Positions 1 to 8,156 are shown, counted from the stretch's first letter. The stretch is 35,071 nucleotides of DNA from Candidatus Harrisonbacteria bacterium CG10_big_fil_rev_8_21_14_0_10_44_23 (GCA_002773475.1 PFBB01000014.1:25129-60199), one strand, 5' to 3'. Notes: generated from the sequence alone by a model not told the origin. Translations and numbers: made by a program.

Positions 1-1566
1 ATCGATGGTATCAATCGTGGACTCGAAGCAAGGGAGATAATGGAAGAAACAGACGCCTTTCCCCATGACTCCTTTAAAGAGATAAAATTTGCCAACCGTC
101 CACTCAACCAATTTGGAGAACTAGATCTTCACCGCCCCTACATCGATCAAGTCAAATTAGCCCATCCCAGGACCGGAAAATCCCTTCAGCGAATTGAAGA
201 CGTCGCTGATGTCTGGTTTGATTCGGGGGCAATGCCGTATGCCAGCCAACACTTCCCCTTTAACCAAGAGAAGAAAGGTCTAAAAGCGCTAAAAGAAATT
301 CCCTTCCCGGCGGATTATATTTCTGAAGCCGTTGATCAGACCCGAGGTTGGTTTTACACCCTTCACGCCATTGCCGTCCTCTTGGGTCAGCCCCAAGCCT
401 ACAAAAATGTAGTTTGTTTAGGGCTTATAAGCGACAAGGAGGGCAAGAAAATGTCTAAATCAAAAGGCAACGTCATTAATCCAAATGAAATGATCAACAA
501 ATATGGGTCCGATATGGTGCGTTGGTATTTTTACACAATGAACAACCCCGGCGACTCAAAAAACTTCAACGAAGACGACCTAGCCAAGACCTCCAGAAAG
601 ATAGCAACCATTCTCTACAACTCCTTCAGCTTCTTTAACACCTATGGGCAATTCACTATCGAAAATGGAGCCGAGCTAAAGAGCGAAAACATTCTAGATA
701 AATGGATTATGGCTGAATTGTATGATCTATCCGAAACAATTTCTGATTATCTAGATAACTACAAAATCACCGAAGCCGGCAGGAGGATAGAAAGCTTTAT
801 CGACGGCCTTTCCCGCTGGTATATTCGCCGATCGCGATCGCGCTTCCAAGACGCTACTAAGTCCGGCCAGCAAAGCGAAGACTATCTCTCTGCCTCAAGG
901 ACCCTTCAGTACGTGTTTGTTCAAATAGCCAAGATAATGGCTCCGTTCACTCCGTTTCTAGCCGAAGCTCTATATCAATCCGCCAGCGGAGTACAAACTT
1001 CTGTGCATCTTGAAAACTGGACTCAGGTTGATAAGGCATTCAAAAACCCCGAGCTAATCGAAAACATGCAGTCTCTCCGCGACCTCTCCACCAACGCCCT
1101 CGCCCTTCGCGCTGAGGCTGGAATAAAAGTTCGCCAGCCACTCTCCTCGCTAACCCTAAAGGACCAAGGTTTAGAAAAAGAGACAGAGCTTCTAGAAATT
1201 CTAAAAAACGAAGCTAATGTTAAAGAAATTAAATTCGACTCCAAGCTCGAAAACGAAAAGGGGTTAGAGCTCGATCAACAAATTACCCCAGAGCTCAAAG
1301 AAGAGGGTATGGTTAGAGAAATAACTAGGGCCATCCAGGGACTACGCCAAAAAGCCAACCTCGACGTCAAAGAAAGGATCAAAACAATTCAATTTAATGC
1401 CCCAGAAACGGTAACAAAAACAATTGATAAATATGCCCAACAGATTATCGCTGCGGTTGGCGCAGAAAATATCGAGCACACGACAGAAATAATCAACCCA
1501 GACACCGATACAAGCGCAGAGCTAAAGATAGATGATGGCGTTATTGGTCTAGGATTGGCTAAGTAG
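1..1566 (+). CDS. ileS: Isoleucyl-tRNA synthetase, 3' part (5' end outside window)
   Basis: Class Ia synthetase that charges tRNA-Ile in the cytoplasm. The frame is open from base 1, so an ATG at 40 is internal and the true start lies upstream. The visible 521 residues carry the signature WFDSGAMPYAS near residue 72, the KMSKS loop (KKMSKSKGN, about residues 150-157), and the helical anticodon-binding region with RWYIRRSRSRF near 272. This is roughly the C-terminal half of a protein that is usually 900-1050 residues. There is no cysteine-rich zinc motif at the C-terminus, which ends GLGLAK; this suits the longer, non-E. coli-type IleRS. It converges on trpS on the other strand. Assignment is from motifs and is secure; only the N-terminal half cannot be judged. 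Confidence 0.95.
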   Translation: MDGINRGLEAREIMEETDAFPHDSFKEIKFANRPLNQFGELDLHRPYIDQVKLAHPRTGKSLQRIEDVADVWFDSGAMPYASQHFPFNQEKKGLKALKEIPFPADYISEAVDQTRGWFYTLHAIAVLLGQPQAYKNVVCLGLISDKEGKKMSKSKGNVINPNEMINKYGSDMVRWYFYTMNNPGDSKNFNEDDLAKTSRKIATILYNSFSFFNTYGQFTIENGAELKSENILDKWIMAELYDLSETISDYLDNYKITEAGRRIESFIDGLSRWYIRRSRSRFQDATKSGQQSEDYLSASRTLQYVFVQIAKIMAPFTPFLAEALYQSASGVQTSVHLENWTQVDKAFKNPELIENMQSLRDLSTNALALRAEAGIKVRQPLSSLTLKDQGLEKETELLEILKNEANVKEIKFDSKLENEKGLELDQQITPELKEEGMVREITRAIQGLRQKANLDVKERIKTIQFNAPETVTKTIDKYAQQIIAAVGAENIEHTTEIINPDTDTSAELKIDDGVIGLGLAK

Positions 1567-1567
1567 A

Positions 1568-1720
1568 CTACTGAGGCAAATAGCGACTATACGAATCAAG
1601 TTGGTAAAAATCTTGCTGGTTTTTTACCGCTTGATTACCAAAAAAGAAAAACACAACTGCAATCATCAACGCAGAGAATAGAGCCAAGATAGCCACCCCG
1701 ATTGATGCTCCGTTATTCAT
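1568..1720 (-). CDS. Possible 50-residue single-helix membrane protein
   Basis: A short open frame that begins one base after the trpS stop and runs toward ileS. The product starts MNNGASIGVAILALF, forms one clear hydrophobic helix (about residues 7-27, with a run of four Phe), and ends in a polar, Tyr/Gln-rich tail of about 23 residues. The layout (short N-terminus, one helix, short soluble tail) is that of a small membrane protein. I see no SD sequence, so translation would rely on coupling to trpS termination. I recognise no family. It could be chance, but the ordered hydrophobic/polar layout and the exact abutment to trpS argue for a gene. Confidence 0.45.
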   Translation of the reverse strand: MNNGASIGVAILALFSALMIAVVFFFFGNQAVKNQQDFYQLDSYSRYLPQ

Positions 1721-1721
1721 A

Positions 1722-2693
1722 CTAACTAATACCGATACTCTTCCTAACTGTGCGCATCTTGTTTTCTGCTAGTTTCCGCGCCCTCTTTCCACCTCTAGTA
1801 AAAGCTTTTGTTGCGGCACCAGAAGATGTTTTGGCTTTTTTATTTCTATATTGAGCAAAATAATCTACCACCAAGTTGCCAACTCTTTCTTTCAGCTCAC
1901 CATAGCGGTTACCGCCCAAATCCTTTTCGGTTTCTTCCATAGTTTTCCCACTAAAGCTGCTGGCAATGCGTAAAAGATTGGAGACGCCGGGCTTATTTTT
2001 TTCGTCATATCTAACCTCATCCCCAGAATCCGTTACCGCCTTAACGAACTTTGCCTTAATTTCTTCAGGGCTTTCATCGATATACACACATCCGCTTGGT
2101 AGGGACTTACTCATTTTTTTTTCTGGGTTATCTAGACTCATAAGTCTTGGAGCCTCGGTGGTTATCGCTTCTGGAGTTTTAAACACTCGTCCAAATCGAT
2201 TATTAAACTTTCGTGCAACCAACCTTGTTAGCTCTACATGCTGCAGCTGATCTTCTCCCACTGGAACTTTATCTGCGTCGTAAATCAAAATATCTGCCGC
2301 TTGGAGAACCGGGTAGGTAAACAGCCCAACATTCTCTCCACTTTTTTCAGACTTCTCTTTGTATTGAGTCATCCTGCTCAGCTCACCCATTGGTGTGACG
2401 GAGTTAAAAATCCAAGCCAACTCTAAATGCTCTGGGATAGCAGATTGCAAAAATAAATTAGATTTTTTTGGATCAAGGCCAACCGCCAGAAAAGAACGCA
2501 TTAGGTCGGAGATTTCTTTTTGCTTCTCCCCCGGATCGTATTCAGTGGTTATGGAGTGATAATCAGCAATAAAGAAGAAGCACTCGTATTCTCCCGAGTT
2601 TTGTAAATCAACAAAATTCTTTAATGCACCGAGGTAATTCCCCAGATGCAATCTCCCCGTTGGTTGAATACCCGAAACTATTATTGGCTTCAT
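1722..2693 (-). CDS. trpS: Tryptophanyl-tRNA synthetase
   Basis: Class Ic synthetase that activates tryptophan and charges tRNA-Trp. The HIGH-equivalent PTGRLHLGNYLGA lies at residues 10-22, the family motif GEDQLQHVELTR in the middle, and the KMSKS loop (KKMSKSLPSG) near residue 193. I chose the ATG at 2693 (MKPIIVSGIQPTG), giving 323 residues, which matches the normal TrpRS N-terminus; a TTG start 27 nt upstream would add a tail not seen in the family. There is no clear SD. A weak -10-like TAGACT ends 8 nt before the ATG. The C-terminus is basic (KRARKLAENKMRTVRKS), as is common in TrpRS. A possible 50-residue gene follows directly. Confidence 0.96.
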   Translation of the reverse strand: MKPIIVSGIQPTGRLHLGNYLGALKNFVDLQNSGEYECFFFIADYHSITTEYDPGEKQKEISDLMRSFLAVGLDPKKSNLFLQSAIPEHLELAWIFNSVTPMGELSRMTQYKEKSEKSGENVGLFTYPVLQAADILIYDADKVPVGEDQLQHVELTRLVARKFNNRFGRVFKTPEAITTEAPRLMSLDNPEKKMSKSLPSGCVYIDESPEEIKAKFVKAVTDSGDEVRYDEKNKPGVSNLLRIASSFSGKTMEETEKDLGGNRYGELKERVGNLVVDYFAQYRNKKAKTSSGAATKAFTRGGKRARKLAENKMRTVRKSIGIS

Positions 2694-2814
2694 ATATTTA
2701 GAGTCTAGCGAAAAATACAAAATTATTCCATCTGAGTCTTCAATAAGTATTCACCAACAAGCTCGTCAACAATAAGGCAAGTATCATAAGTAGATAAAGA
2801 TTAAATAAAATCAC

Positions 2815-3186
2815 ATGAAGGAAAAACAAAAGAAGATTGCTGCCGGAGTTGGGGTCGGAATAGCCCTTGCCGCTGCCGCCGCCGCGATCTATTTATTCAC
2901 TGGCGAGGAGGGGAAAAAACGTCGCAAAAAAGTCTCCACTTGGGCAACTAATATGAAACAAGAAGCTGTCGATGCCCTCAAAGAAGCCAAACACACCAGT
3001 AAAAAAGCTTATCATCAACTCATTGATGAACTCGCCGAAAAATATGTCATGGCTAAAAATGTTAACAAAAAAGAAGCTTTACTTTTAGCCACCCAGTTAA
3101 AGACTCACTGGGATAGAATGCAAGCAGCCATGAAAGAAGCTCAAAAAAGCGTAAAAAAGAAAACAAAAAAAACGAGCAAAAAGTAA
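2815..3186 (+). CDS. YtxH-like single-helix membrane protein
   Basis: A 123-residue protein with a short basic start (MKEKQKK), one Gly/Ala-rich helix (about residues 8-28), a basic stop-transfer stretch (GEEGKKRRKK), and a long amphipathic helical region with many Lys/Ala/Glu. It ends in a Lys-rich tail (KKKTKKTSKK). The order glycine/alanine helix, short Gly-Glu-Gly turn, then basic helix resembles the YtxH family of stress-linked membrane proteins. The resemblance is in layout and is not proof. The tail may touch nucleic acid or phospholipid head groups; that is a guess. It is transcribed alone. The downstream AT-rich gap to 3452 holds no gene and only a weak hairpin. Confidence 0.6.
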   Translation: MKEKQKKIAAGVGVGIALAAAAAAIYLFTGEEGKKRRKKVSTWATNMKQEAVDALKEAKHTSKKAYHQLIDELAEKYVMAKNVNKKEALLLATQLKTHWDRMQAAMKEAQKSVKKKTKKTSKK

Positions 3187-3452
3187 AGCTTCAAAAATAA
3201 AACAGCCCGCTTCACGGACCGCCTTATTTTTTTACCAGAAATATTTTTTTGTGCAGCAAAATAATTTCTCGTAAGTTATCCACTTAATTTTCTACATTTA
3301 ATTTTTATTTCCAGTAAAATTAAAAGAGGAGAAAGAATTTTTGTTTTAAGTTTTATTTTTATTTATAAATATTATTTCTTAAATCTAAAAATCGTCATTC
3401 CCTTATGTTCGAAAGGTCGAAGCGAAAAATTTTAAAAACACAAAAGAAAAAT

Positions 3453-3665
3453 ATGCCAGCAAAGAAACGACGAAAGGCTGCTCCAAAAAAGCGAGCAACC
3501 AAGAAGCGAGTTACCAAGAGAAAGACCACCAAGAAGCGAGCAACTAAGAAAAAAGCTGCTCCAAAGAAGAGAAAGACCACTCGCAAAAAGGCAACAAAGC
3601 GCAAAGCTGCTCCAAAGAAGCGAAAGACCACCAAGAAGCGAGCAACTAAGCGAAAGAAGCGATAA
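3453..3665 (+). CDS. Histone H1/Hc1-tail-like basic protein
   Basis: A 70-residue protein made almost only of Lys, Arg, Ala, Thr and Pro, starting MPAKKRRKAAPKKR. The block AAPKKR recurs three times, each time followed by Thr/Lys/Arg-rich words such as KTTKKRATKR. This is the composition of the C-terminal tail of histone H1 and of bacterial Hc1/AlgP-like proteins that condense DNA or bind RNA; there is no globular domain. I start at the ATG at 3453, not at one 48 nt upstream, because the extra residues (MFERSKRK...) do not match the repeat style. At DNA level the repeats are near identical, so the gene may change length by slippage. It is followed by a strong palindromic terminator. Confidence 0.75.
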   Translation: MPAKKRRKAAPKKRATKKRVTKRKTTKKRATKKKAAPKKRKTTRKKATKRKAAPKKRKTTKKRATKRKKR

Positions 3666-3674
3666 AGCTTTTCA

Positions 3675-3718
3675 AAAAATAAAATGGCTGAGGCGTACGC
3701 CTCAGCCATTTTATTTTT
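3675..3718. terminator. Bidirectional terminator, 44-nt perfect palindrome
   Basis: Two 22-nt arms pair perfectly with no spacer beyond the natural hairpin turn. The core is GGCTGAGGCG/CGCCTCAGCC, flanked by A-rich and T-rich ends, so either strand forms a GC stem followed by a U-run. It sits between the convergent H1-like gene and the acidic membrane-protein gene and can serve both. Confidence 0.9.
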
Positions 3719-3727
3719 CCTACTTTC

Positions 3728-3985
3728 TTATTGAAGCTCAGCATCCACTTGGACGGTGGTTTCCTCGGCTGGCGCTCCAGTTTCCGTGGTTTCCTCAGTG
3801 GTAGATGCGTTGGCCTCCACCATCTCCTCTTCCATTGTGCCATTATCAGCTTCCATTATCTCATCTGCTGCCGTTCCCTCGCCGTCCTCTACGGCCATTT
3901 CATCGCTAGAGCCGAGTAGCCAGTAAGCAAGGATAACTAAGATGATGATTATAACTATGGTCAAAAGAACATTTGATTTCTTCAT
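3728..3985 (-). CDS. Small acidic membrane-anchored protein
   Basis: An 85-residue protein that starts MKKSNVLL, has one strongly hydrophobic helix (about residues 5-24), and then about 60 residues rich in Glu, Asp, Ala and Thr with hardly any Lys or Arg. The N-in orientation given by MKK predicts that the acidic tail lies outside the membrane. No catalytic motif or family is recognised. It converges on the H1-like gene, so a very basic and a very acidic low-complexity product are encoded side by side; I see no evidence that they interact. About 100 nt of AT-rich sequence separate its start from tRNA-Leu. Confidence 0.6.
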   Translation of the reverse strand: MKKSNVLLTIVIIIILVILAYWLLGSSDEMAVEDGEGTAADEIMEADNGTMEEEMVEANASTTEETTETGAPAEETTVQVDAELQ

Positions 3986-4084
3986 AATCTCAAATTTAAA
4001 TTTATAAATTTAGTACAAACCGACCTATATATCCGTAAAAAAGGATGTTTAGATGTTAGCCCACATTTTCCAAATCAGCAAATT

Positions 4085-4171
4085 TGGTGCTCTGGGGGAG
4101 ACTTGAACTCCCACGATCCGGAGATCACAGCGACCTGAACGCTGCGCGTCTACCAATTCCGCCACCAGAGC
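4085..4171 (-). tRNA. tRNA-Leu (anticodon CAG), CCA encoded
   Basis: The minus strand folds as a long-variable-arm (class II) tRNA: acceptor GCTCTGG with CCAGAGC, D-arm GGAATTGGTAGAC, anticodon loop TTCAGGT (CAG, reads CUG), variable arm, T-arm GGGAG-TTCAAGT-CTCCC, discriminator A and an encoded CCA. Its 5' base is only 3 nt beyond the stop codon of the solute-binding-protein gene, so the two are probably co-transcribed and separated by RNase P. Confidence 0.97.
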
Positions 4172-4174
4172 AGA

Positions 4175-5821
4175 CTATGATTTAAAGCTTCTCGTAGTTT
4201 CAAAATACCAAGCCGCCGCCTCTTCTAAGTGATCAGCAGGAGAGGGGAGCAAAGTCCCTTCAATTCCCTTTGTTTCTGGACGAGATGCGTATATATAGTT
4301 TGGAGAATATAAGAAGATCGCAGGCAAACCGCTTCTTATCTTCGATTGAATCAAATTTAATGCCGCAGCCCTCTCTTCTTGATCAAACACCGTTCGGCTA
4401 ACTCCCAGAGCTTCATCCACCTCAGGATTGCTGTATAGGGAAAGATTTAGCCCGGGGTAAAATCTTTGGTTTGAGTGCCAAAAAGAATAAATATCCGAGT
4501 TTTCGCGCAAAACATTTCCAAATAGAAGAATTTGGTAATTCCTAGTTTTAATAATTTCCTCGTTTACATCTTCTGGCTCTAACACAATCGGGCTGAAATT
4601 GACGCCGATCTCCTTAACTTGTTTCTGAAGGATTTGCGCGCTTTCAACTAAGAAATCTATATTGGGGACGATTAGATCAAAATCCAAGACTTCTCCATCT
4701 TTCTCTCGCAAGCCAGTATCTTTGTTTGTCTCCCATCCAGCATCGCCCAAAACTTTTTTTGCCTCCCTCAAGCTTTGTTTATTGTCTTCTGGTTTTAAAT
4801 ACCCATCTAAAAACGGCAAAATTGGCCCGTCCGCTATTTCGCCCTGCCCCTCCAGTGCGCTATTTATTAAAGACTTCCTATCTATTGCTAAGTCCATCGC
4901 CTTTCGCACCTCAAGTTCTGCTAGAGCTGCATTGGCCGACTGATTAACAAACAAGGCATAGTATCGAGGGACGTTAAAAGTGTAAACTTCTGCCTGCCTC
5001 GAGATTGATGCCACGTGTTCATTTCTCAACCCTCCGATTCCATCTAGATAGTGGCGATTAAATGCAGCGAGTGCCTCTTTGAAGGTTTGGAAAAAACGCA
5101 CGTTAAATCTTCCTATTAAAGCCCTCTCTCCAGCATAATTATTGTTCCGAACTAATTTATACTCTGCTATTAATCCATCTCGCTCTTTTTCGATGCTTAA
5201 AAACCTATACGGGCCGCTAGCAATTGGCTCAAGGCTAAATTCTGATATGCGCAGGTTGCTCGGAGGGATTGAACCAAAGGCGTGTTGTGGTATTGGGCGA
5301 AAATCTGCCAACGTATCACCAAAGTAGCTATAAATTGCCGGCAATTTAAAAGTTAGAGTCCTCTCATCAACAATTTTCACATCTACATCGCGCCAAGTAG
5401 AAAAAAGAGGGGAGTTTGCTTCTCTATTTTTGATTGTATCGATAGTAAACAAAACGTCGTTAATATCTAAGGTCTCTCCGTCGGACCAAACTAAATTATC
5501 CCTCAAGACTAGCGTCCACTCCTTGCCGTCCTCTGAGTGCTCAATAGACTCAGCTAGAGTCTCTAAGTCAGCAAACATTAAAACCATTAAAGCGTGATCA
5601 ATTTCGTTTGCGTTACTTAAAACAGGGTTGATAAAAGAAGGCTGACCAACCAGTCCTTCCGTATATTCACCGCCTTGAGCGGGGATGATAGAGCTTACCG
5701 AAAAGTACCAGTATCCGAGACTGGTGATAAAAGCTAGGATAAAAATTGTTGCCGCGACCAAAAAAACTAATCTTTCATTTACAGAAAGTCTCTTATGGGC
5801 CGCCAATAGAGAAGAAATCAT
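4175..5821 (-). CDS. Membrane-anchored family-5 extracellular solute-binding protein
   Basis: A 548-residue protein of the SBP_bac_5 (OppA/DppA-like) family, which binds peptides or similar ligands outside the cell for an ABC importer. A cytoplasmic start of about 20 residues is followed by one membrane helix (about residues 18-40) with no lipobox cysteine, so it is anchored by this helix. Family motifs follow: GQPSFINPVLS, then LRDNLVWSDGETLDINDV, and later AMDLAIDRKSLI and PILPFLDGY-type segments. Length fits the family. No permease or ATPase gene is beside it, so its partner is elsewhere or it has a different role. It is the third gene of a holin-like/secG unit and tRNA-Leu follows after 3 nt. 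Confidence 0.88.
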   Translation of the reverse strand: MISSLLAAHKRLSVNERLVFLVAATIFILAFITSLGYWYFSVSSIIPAQGGEYTEGLVGQPSFINPVLSNANEIDHALMVLMFADLETLAESIEHSEDGKEWTLVLRDNLVWSDGETLDINDVLFTIDTIKNREANSPLFSTWRDVDVKIVDERTLTFKLPAIYSYFGDTLADFRPIPQHAFGSIPPSNLRISEFSLEPIASGPYRFLSIEKERDGLIAEYKLVRNNNYAGERALIGRFNVRFFQTFKEALAAFNRHYLDGIGGLRNEHVASISRQAEVYTFNVPRYYALFVNQSANAALAELEVRKAMDLAIDRKSLINSALEGQGEIADGPILPFLDGYLKPEDNKQSLREAKKVLGDAGWETNKDTGLREKDGEVLDFDLIVPNIDFLVESAQILQKQVKEIGVNFSPIVLEPEDVNEEIIKTRNYQILLFGNVLRENSDIYSFWHSNQRFYPGLNLSLYSNPEVDEALGVSRTVFDQEERAAALNLIQSKIRSGLPAIFLYSPNYIYASRPETKGIEGTLLPSPADHLEEAAAWYFETTRSFKS

Positions 5822-5830
5822 TTTTCTAGT

Positions 5831-6055
5831 CTAAAGAAAGAGGTTCGCTAGGGCTAGGACTCCAAAAATAATGACCAAGATTACCGTGCTGTAAAAGATT
5901 ATTTTTTCTAGTCCTCGGCGCTTTTGGTAAAAGCCATCGCCACCAGCTCCTCCTCCGCCAAAAAGCCCACCAGCGTCACCACCTCTCTCCTGCATTAAGA
6001 TAAGGGCAACAACCAATATCGAAATGACTATTTGTAGTAATGAAATTATTTGCAT
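5831..6055 (-). CDS. secG: Preprotein translocase subunit SecG
   Basis: A 74-residue protein with two membrane helices (about residues 4-20 and 50-72) joined by a Gly-rich cytoplasmic loop (GGDAGGLFGGGGAGG), the standard SecG plan, including the family start LLQIVISILVVALILMQ and the RGGD turn. SecG joins SecY and SecE in the protein export channel and aids SecA. It starts one base after the stop of the upstream holin-4-like gene and has no SD, so it is likely translationally coupled. The next gene, for an exported binding protein, starts 9 nt after its stop. Confidence 0.92.
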   Translation of the reverse strand: MQIISLLQIVISILVVALILMQERGGDAGGLFGGGGAGGDGFYQKRRGLEKIIFYSTVILVIIFGVLALANLFL

Positions 6056-6056
6056 A

Positions 6057-6455
6057 TTATTCGTCTATTTTTTTCTTCTTTTTCGCCCCCCGAAACAACA
6101 GGTTAACAAAGCTGATTAATAGCGTTGAATACAGTAAGGCCATTAGCCCATCTATACTAATATGCTCAGAGTAAATGTCAACGATAAAGAGAATTGCTCC
6201 ATTGATTACCAAATTGAAGATTCCTAGCGTTAAGATGATGACCGGGCTAAATATCAACTTAATAAAAGGCCGCAAAATCATATGGATGAGCGTCAAAATC
6301 AGCACTAAGGCCAAAAATGCCACTATCGAACCAGTGAGATCAAACCCCGGTATAAAATAAGCCGCAGCTAAAAGCGCTAAACCGTTAACAATATATACCA
6401 TAATAAATCTACCGAGCATAAGTATATTATACCGCACCCAACCGGCGCCTTCCAT
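6057..6455 (-). CDS. Four-helix membrane protein, phage-holin-4 superfamily-like
   Basis: A 132-residue protein with four hydrophobic stretches and a basic end (KKKKKIDE). The pattern of helix, AAYFIPGFDLTG, helix, LRPFIKLIF, helix with NLVINGAILF, helix matches PF04020 (holin family 4, related to YvlD), a widespread membrane family of unknown role that is not restricted to phages. The ATG at 6455 is backed by an AAAGGAGGG SD about 5 nt upstream, one of few strong SDs in this window. An internal ATG at 6419 follows a TATAAT box and is a possible second, leaderless start. It heads the unit holin-like, secG, binding protein, tRNA-Leu. Confidence 0.78.
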   Translation of the reverse strand: MEGAGWVRYNILMLGRFIMVYIVNGLALLAAAYFIPGFDLTGSIVAFLALVLILTLIHMILRPFIKLIFSPVIILTLGIFNLVINGAILFIVDIYSEHISIDGLMALLYSTLLISFVNLLFRGAKKKKKIDE

Positions 6456-6476
6456 CTAGGCCCTCCTTTATCAAAT

Positions 6477-6506
6477 TTAACAAACTTATATCATCTGTGA
6501 TATAAT
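6477..6506 (+). promoter_or_regulatory. Promoter of the HTH-MurA gene
   Basis: TTAACA, an 18-nt spacer and TATAAT, with TGA just before the -10 (extended -10). Expected start of transcription is near 6513, leaving a short leader of about 18 nt with no SD before the ATG at 6531. Confidence 0.65.
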
Positions 6507-6530
6507 TATTCAAATTAACCCACCACAATT

Positions 6531-8045
6531 ATGAAAAACGATTCACTGCGTCGCATTGGTAAATTAATCGAAGACCTAAGAGAGAGAAATGGTCTTACTC
6601 AAGCGCAATTAGCTAAATCAATTCACACTAGCCAAAGCGCAGTTGCCCGCATGGAGAAGGGCCAGCAAAATTTCAGCACTGAAATGCTTTCGCGGCTCAG
6701 CCAAGCCTTCGGCAGTGACATCTTTACCTTGACAAAGGGGACGATGAACTTTCAAATTGAGGGAGGCCGAAAGCTACACGGCCAAGTCACCTGCAAAACC
6801 TCCAAAAATGCCGCAGTCGGACTGCTTTGCGCCTCACTGCTCAACAAAGGTAAAACAACCTTACAAAATATGCCCCGCATCGAGGAGGTAAATCGGATAA
6901 TCGAAGTTCTTCAAAGCATCGGCGCTGTAGTTCGTTGGAAGGACAACGATGTCGAGATCGACACCAGGGGGAAAATAGACCTAAACAAGATCGATCGAGA
7001 TGCCGCAATCAAAACCCGTAGCATCATCATGTTTATTGGTCCGCTAATCCATCGCCTTAAAACGTTTAAACTACCTCAAGTTGGCGGCTGTAAACTCGGC
7101 TCCCGTACCGTTCGCCCCCACTTTTACGCAATGGAAAAGCTTGGAGTAAAAATCAAAGCCGATAGCGACAACTACACTATTAGCCACAAAGAGCTCCACC
7201 CCGCCTACACCGTGTTGTATGAGTCGGGAGACACCGTAACCGAAAACCTCTTGATGGCCGCTGCCCTAATCCCTGGGGTGACCACCATAAAGATGGCCTC
7301 CGCCAACTATCAAGTTCAAGACATGTGCTTTTTCCTCGAAAAGCTCGGGGTCAAGATCGAGGGGATTGGCAGCACCACTCTCAAAGTTCACGGCATCAAA
7401 AAAATTGAGAAAAATATCGAATATTCTCCCGCCGAAGATCCAACCGAGGCGATGTTTTTCCTCGCCGTCGCCGCTACCACCAACTCTTCCATCGAAATCA
7501 AACGAGCCCCAATAGAATTTGTTGAGCTAGAGTTGCTCAAACTTGAAAAAATGGGCTTCAAATACAAAATATCCAAATTTTATAAAGCTAAAAATGGCAG
7601 AACTGACTTAGTCGACATCCAAACCAGCCAATCCACGCTAAACGCACTCGAAGAAAAGATTGCCGCCCGACCCTTCCCTGGTCTCAATATCGACAATCTT
7701 CCTTTCTTTGCCGTAATTTCTACCCAAGCCGAGGGCCAAACCCTGATCCACGACTGGGTTTATGAAAAACGTGCTCTCTATTACACCGAACTAGATAAAT
7801 TAGGCGCCAACACCATATTGGCTGATCCGCACCGAATTTACATCAACGGCCCAACCCAGTTAAAAGCCACCGAACTAGTCTGCCCGCCCGCGCTAAGACC
7901 AGCCACCATAATTTTAATCGGCATGCTAGCCGCCAAAGGCACCTCCGTTTTGCGCAACGTCTATTCCATCAACCGAGGATATGAAGATTTGGCCAACCGG
8001 TTAAATAAAATGGGAGCTAAAGTAAAAATCATTCACGATTTCTAA
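6531..8045 (+). CDS. murA: UDP-N-acetylglucosamine 1-carboxyvinyltransferase with N-terminal HTH domain
   Basis: MurA transfers enolpyruvate from PEP to UDP-GlcNAc, the first committed step of peptidoglycan synthesis. The C-terminal part (from about residue 72) has the family residues: KN in SKNAAVG (92-93), the PEP-loop Cys in GGCKLGSR (Cys187, equal to E. coli Cys115, so fosfomycin-sensitive in principle), Asp388 in PFPGLNID and Arg456 in PPALRPA. In front lies a complete XRE-type helix-turn-helix (about residues 7-64; GLTQAQLAKSIHTSQSAVAR). Total length is 504 against the usual 420, the excess being the HTH. The fusion reads through with no break and has its own promoter. DNA binding or self-regulation by the HTH is an inference. 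Confidence 0.93.
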   Translation: MKNDSLRRIGKLIEDLRERNGLTQAQLAKSIHTSQSAVARMEKGQQNFSTEMLSRLSQAFGSDIFTLTKGTMNFQIEGGRKLHGQVTCKTSKNAAVGLLCASLLNKGKTTLQNMPRIEEVNRIIEVLQSIGAVVRWKDNDVEIDTRGKIDLNKIDRDAAIKTRSIIMFIGPLIHRLKTFKLPQVGGCKLGSRTVRPHFYAMEKLGVKIKADSDNYTISHKELHPAYTVLYESGDTVTENLLMAAALIPGVTTIKMASANYQVQDMCFFLEKLGVKIEGIGSTTLKVHGIKKIEKNIEYSPAEDPTEAMFFLAVAATTNSSIEIKRAPIEFVELELLKLEKMGFKYKISKFYKAKNGRTDLVDIQTSQSTLNALEEKIAARPFPGLNIDNLPFFAVISTQAEGQTLIHDWVYEKRALYYTELDKLGANTILADPHRIYINGPTQLKATELVCPPALRPATIILIGMLAAKGTSVLRNVYSINRGYEDLANRLNKMGAKVKIIHDF

Positions 8046-8136
8046 AGGAATTGGCCCGCGAGTCTACGAGCGGCTGCCAAACCTTTACCTTGAGCCCATC
8101 GAAGGATGCTCTTCGCGCAGCGAATTTAAAAAAAGA

Positions 8137-8156
8137 GGGGGCTCACTGCTGAGCCC
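8137..8156 (-). terminator. Hairpin terminator oriented to the minus strand
   Basis: GGGGCTCA and TGAGCCCC form a perfect 8-bp stem with a 4-nt loop. On the minus strand it is followed by CTCTTTTTTT; on the plus strand no U-run follows. So it looks like an intrinsic terminator for a minus-strand transcript, yet no minus-strand gene is seen upstream. Confidence 0.5.

Noticed and set aside
3187..3260. Terminator after the YtxH-like gene
   Set aside because: AAAAATAA and TTATTTTT pair, but the GC-rich middle does not form a stem, so I do not call it.
3276..3284. DnaA-box-like TTATCCACT in an AT-rich gap, possible origin
   Set aside because: Only one near-match, no cluster and no dnaA, dnaN or gidA nearby.
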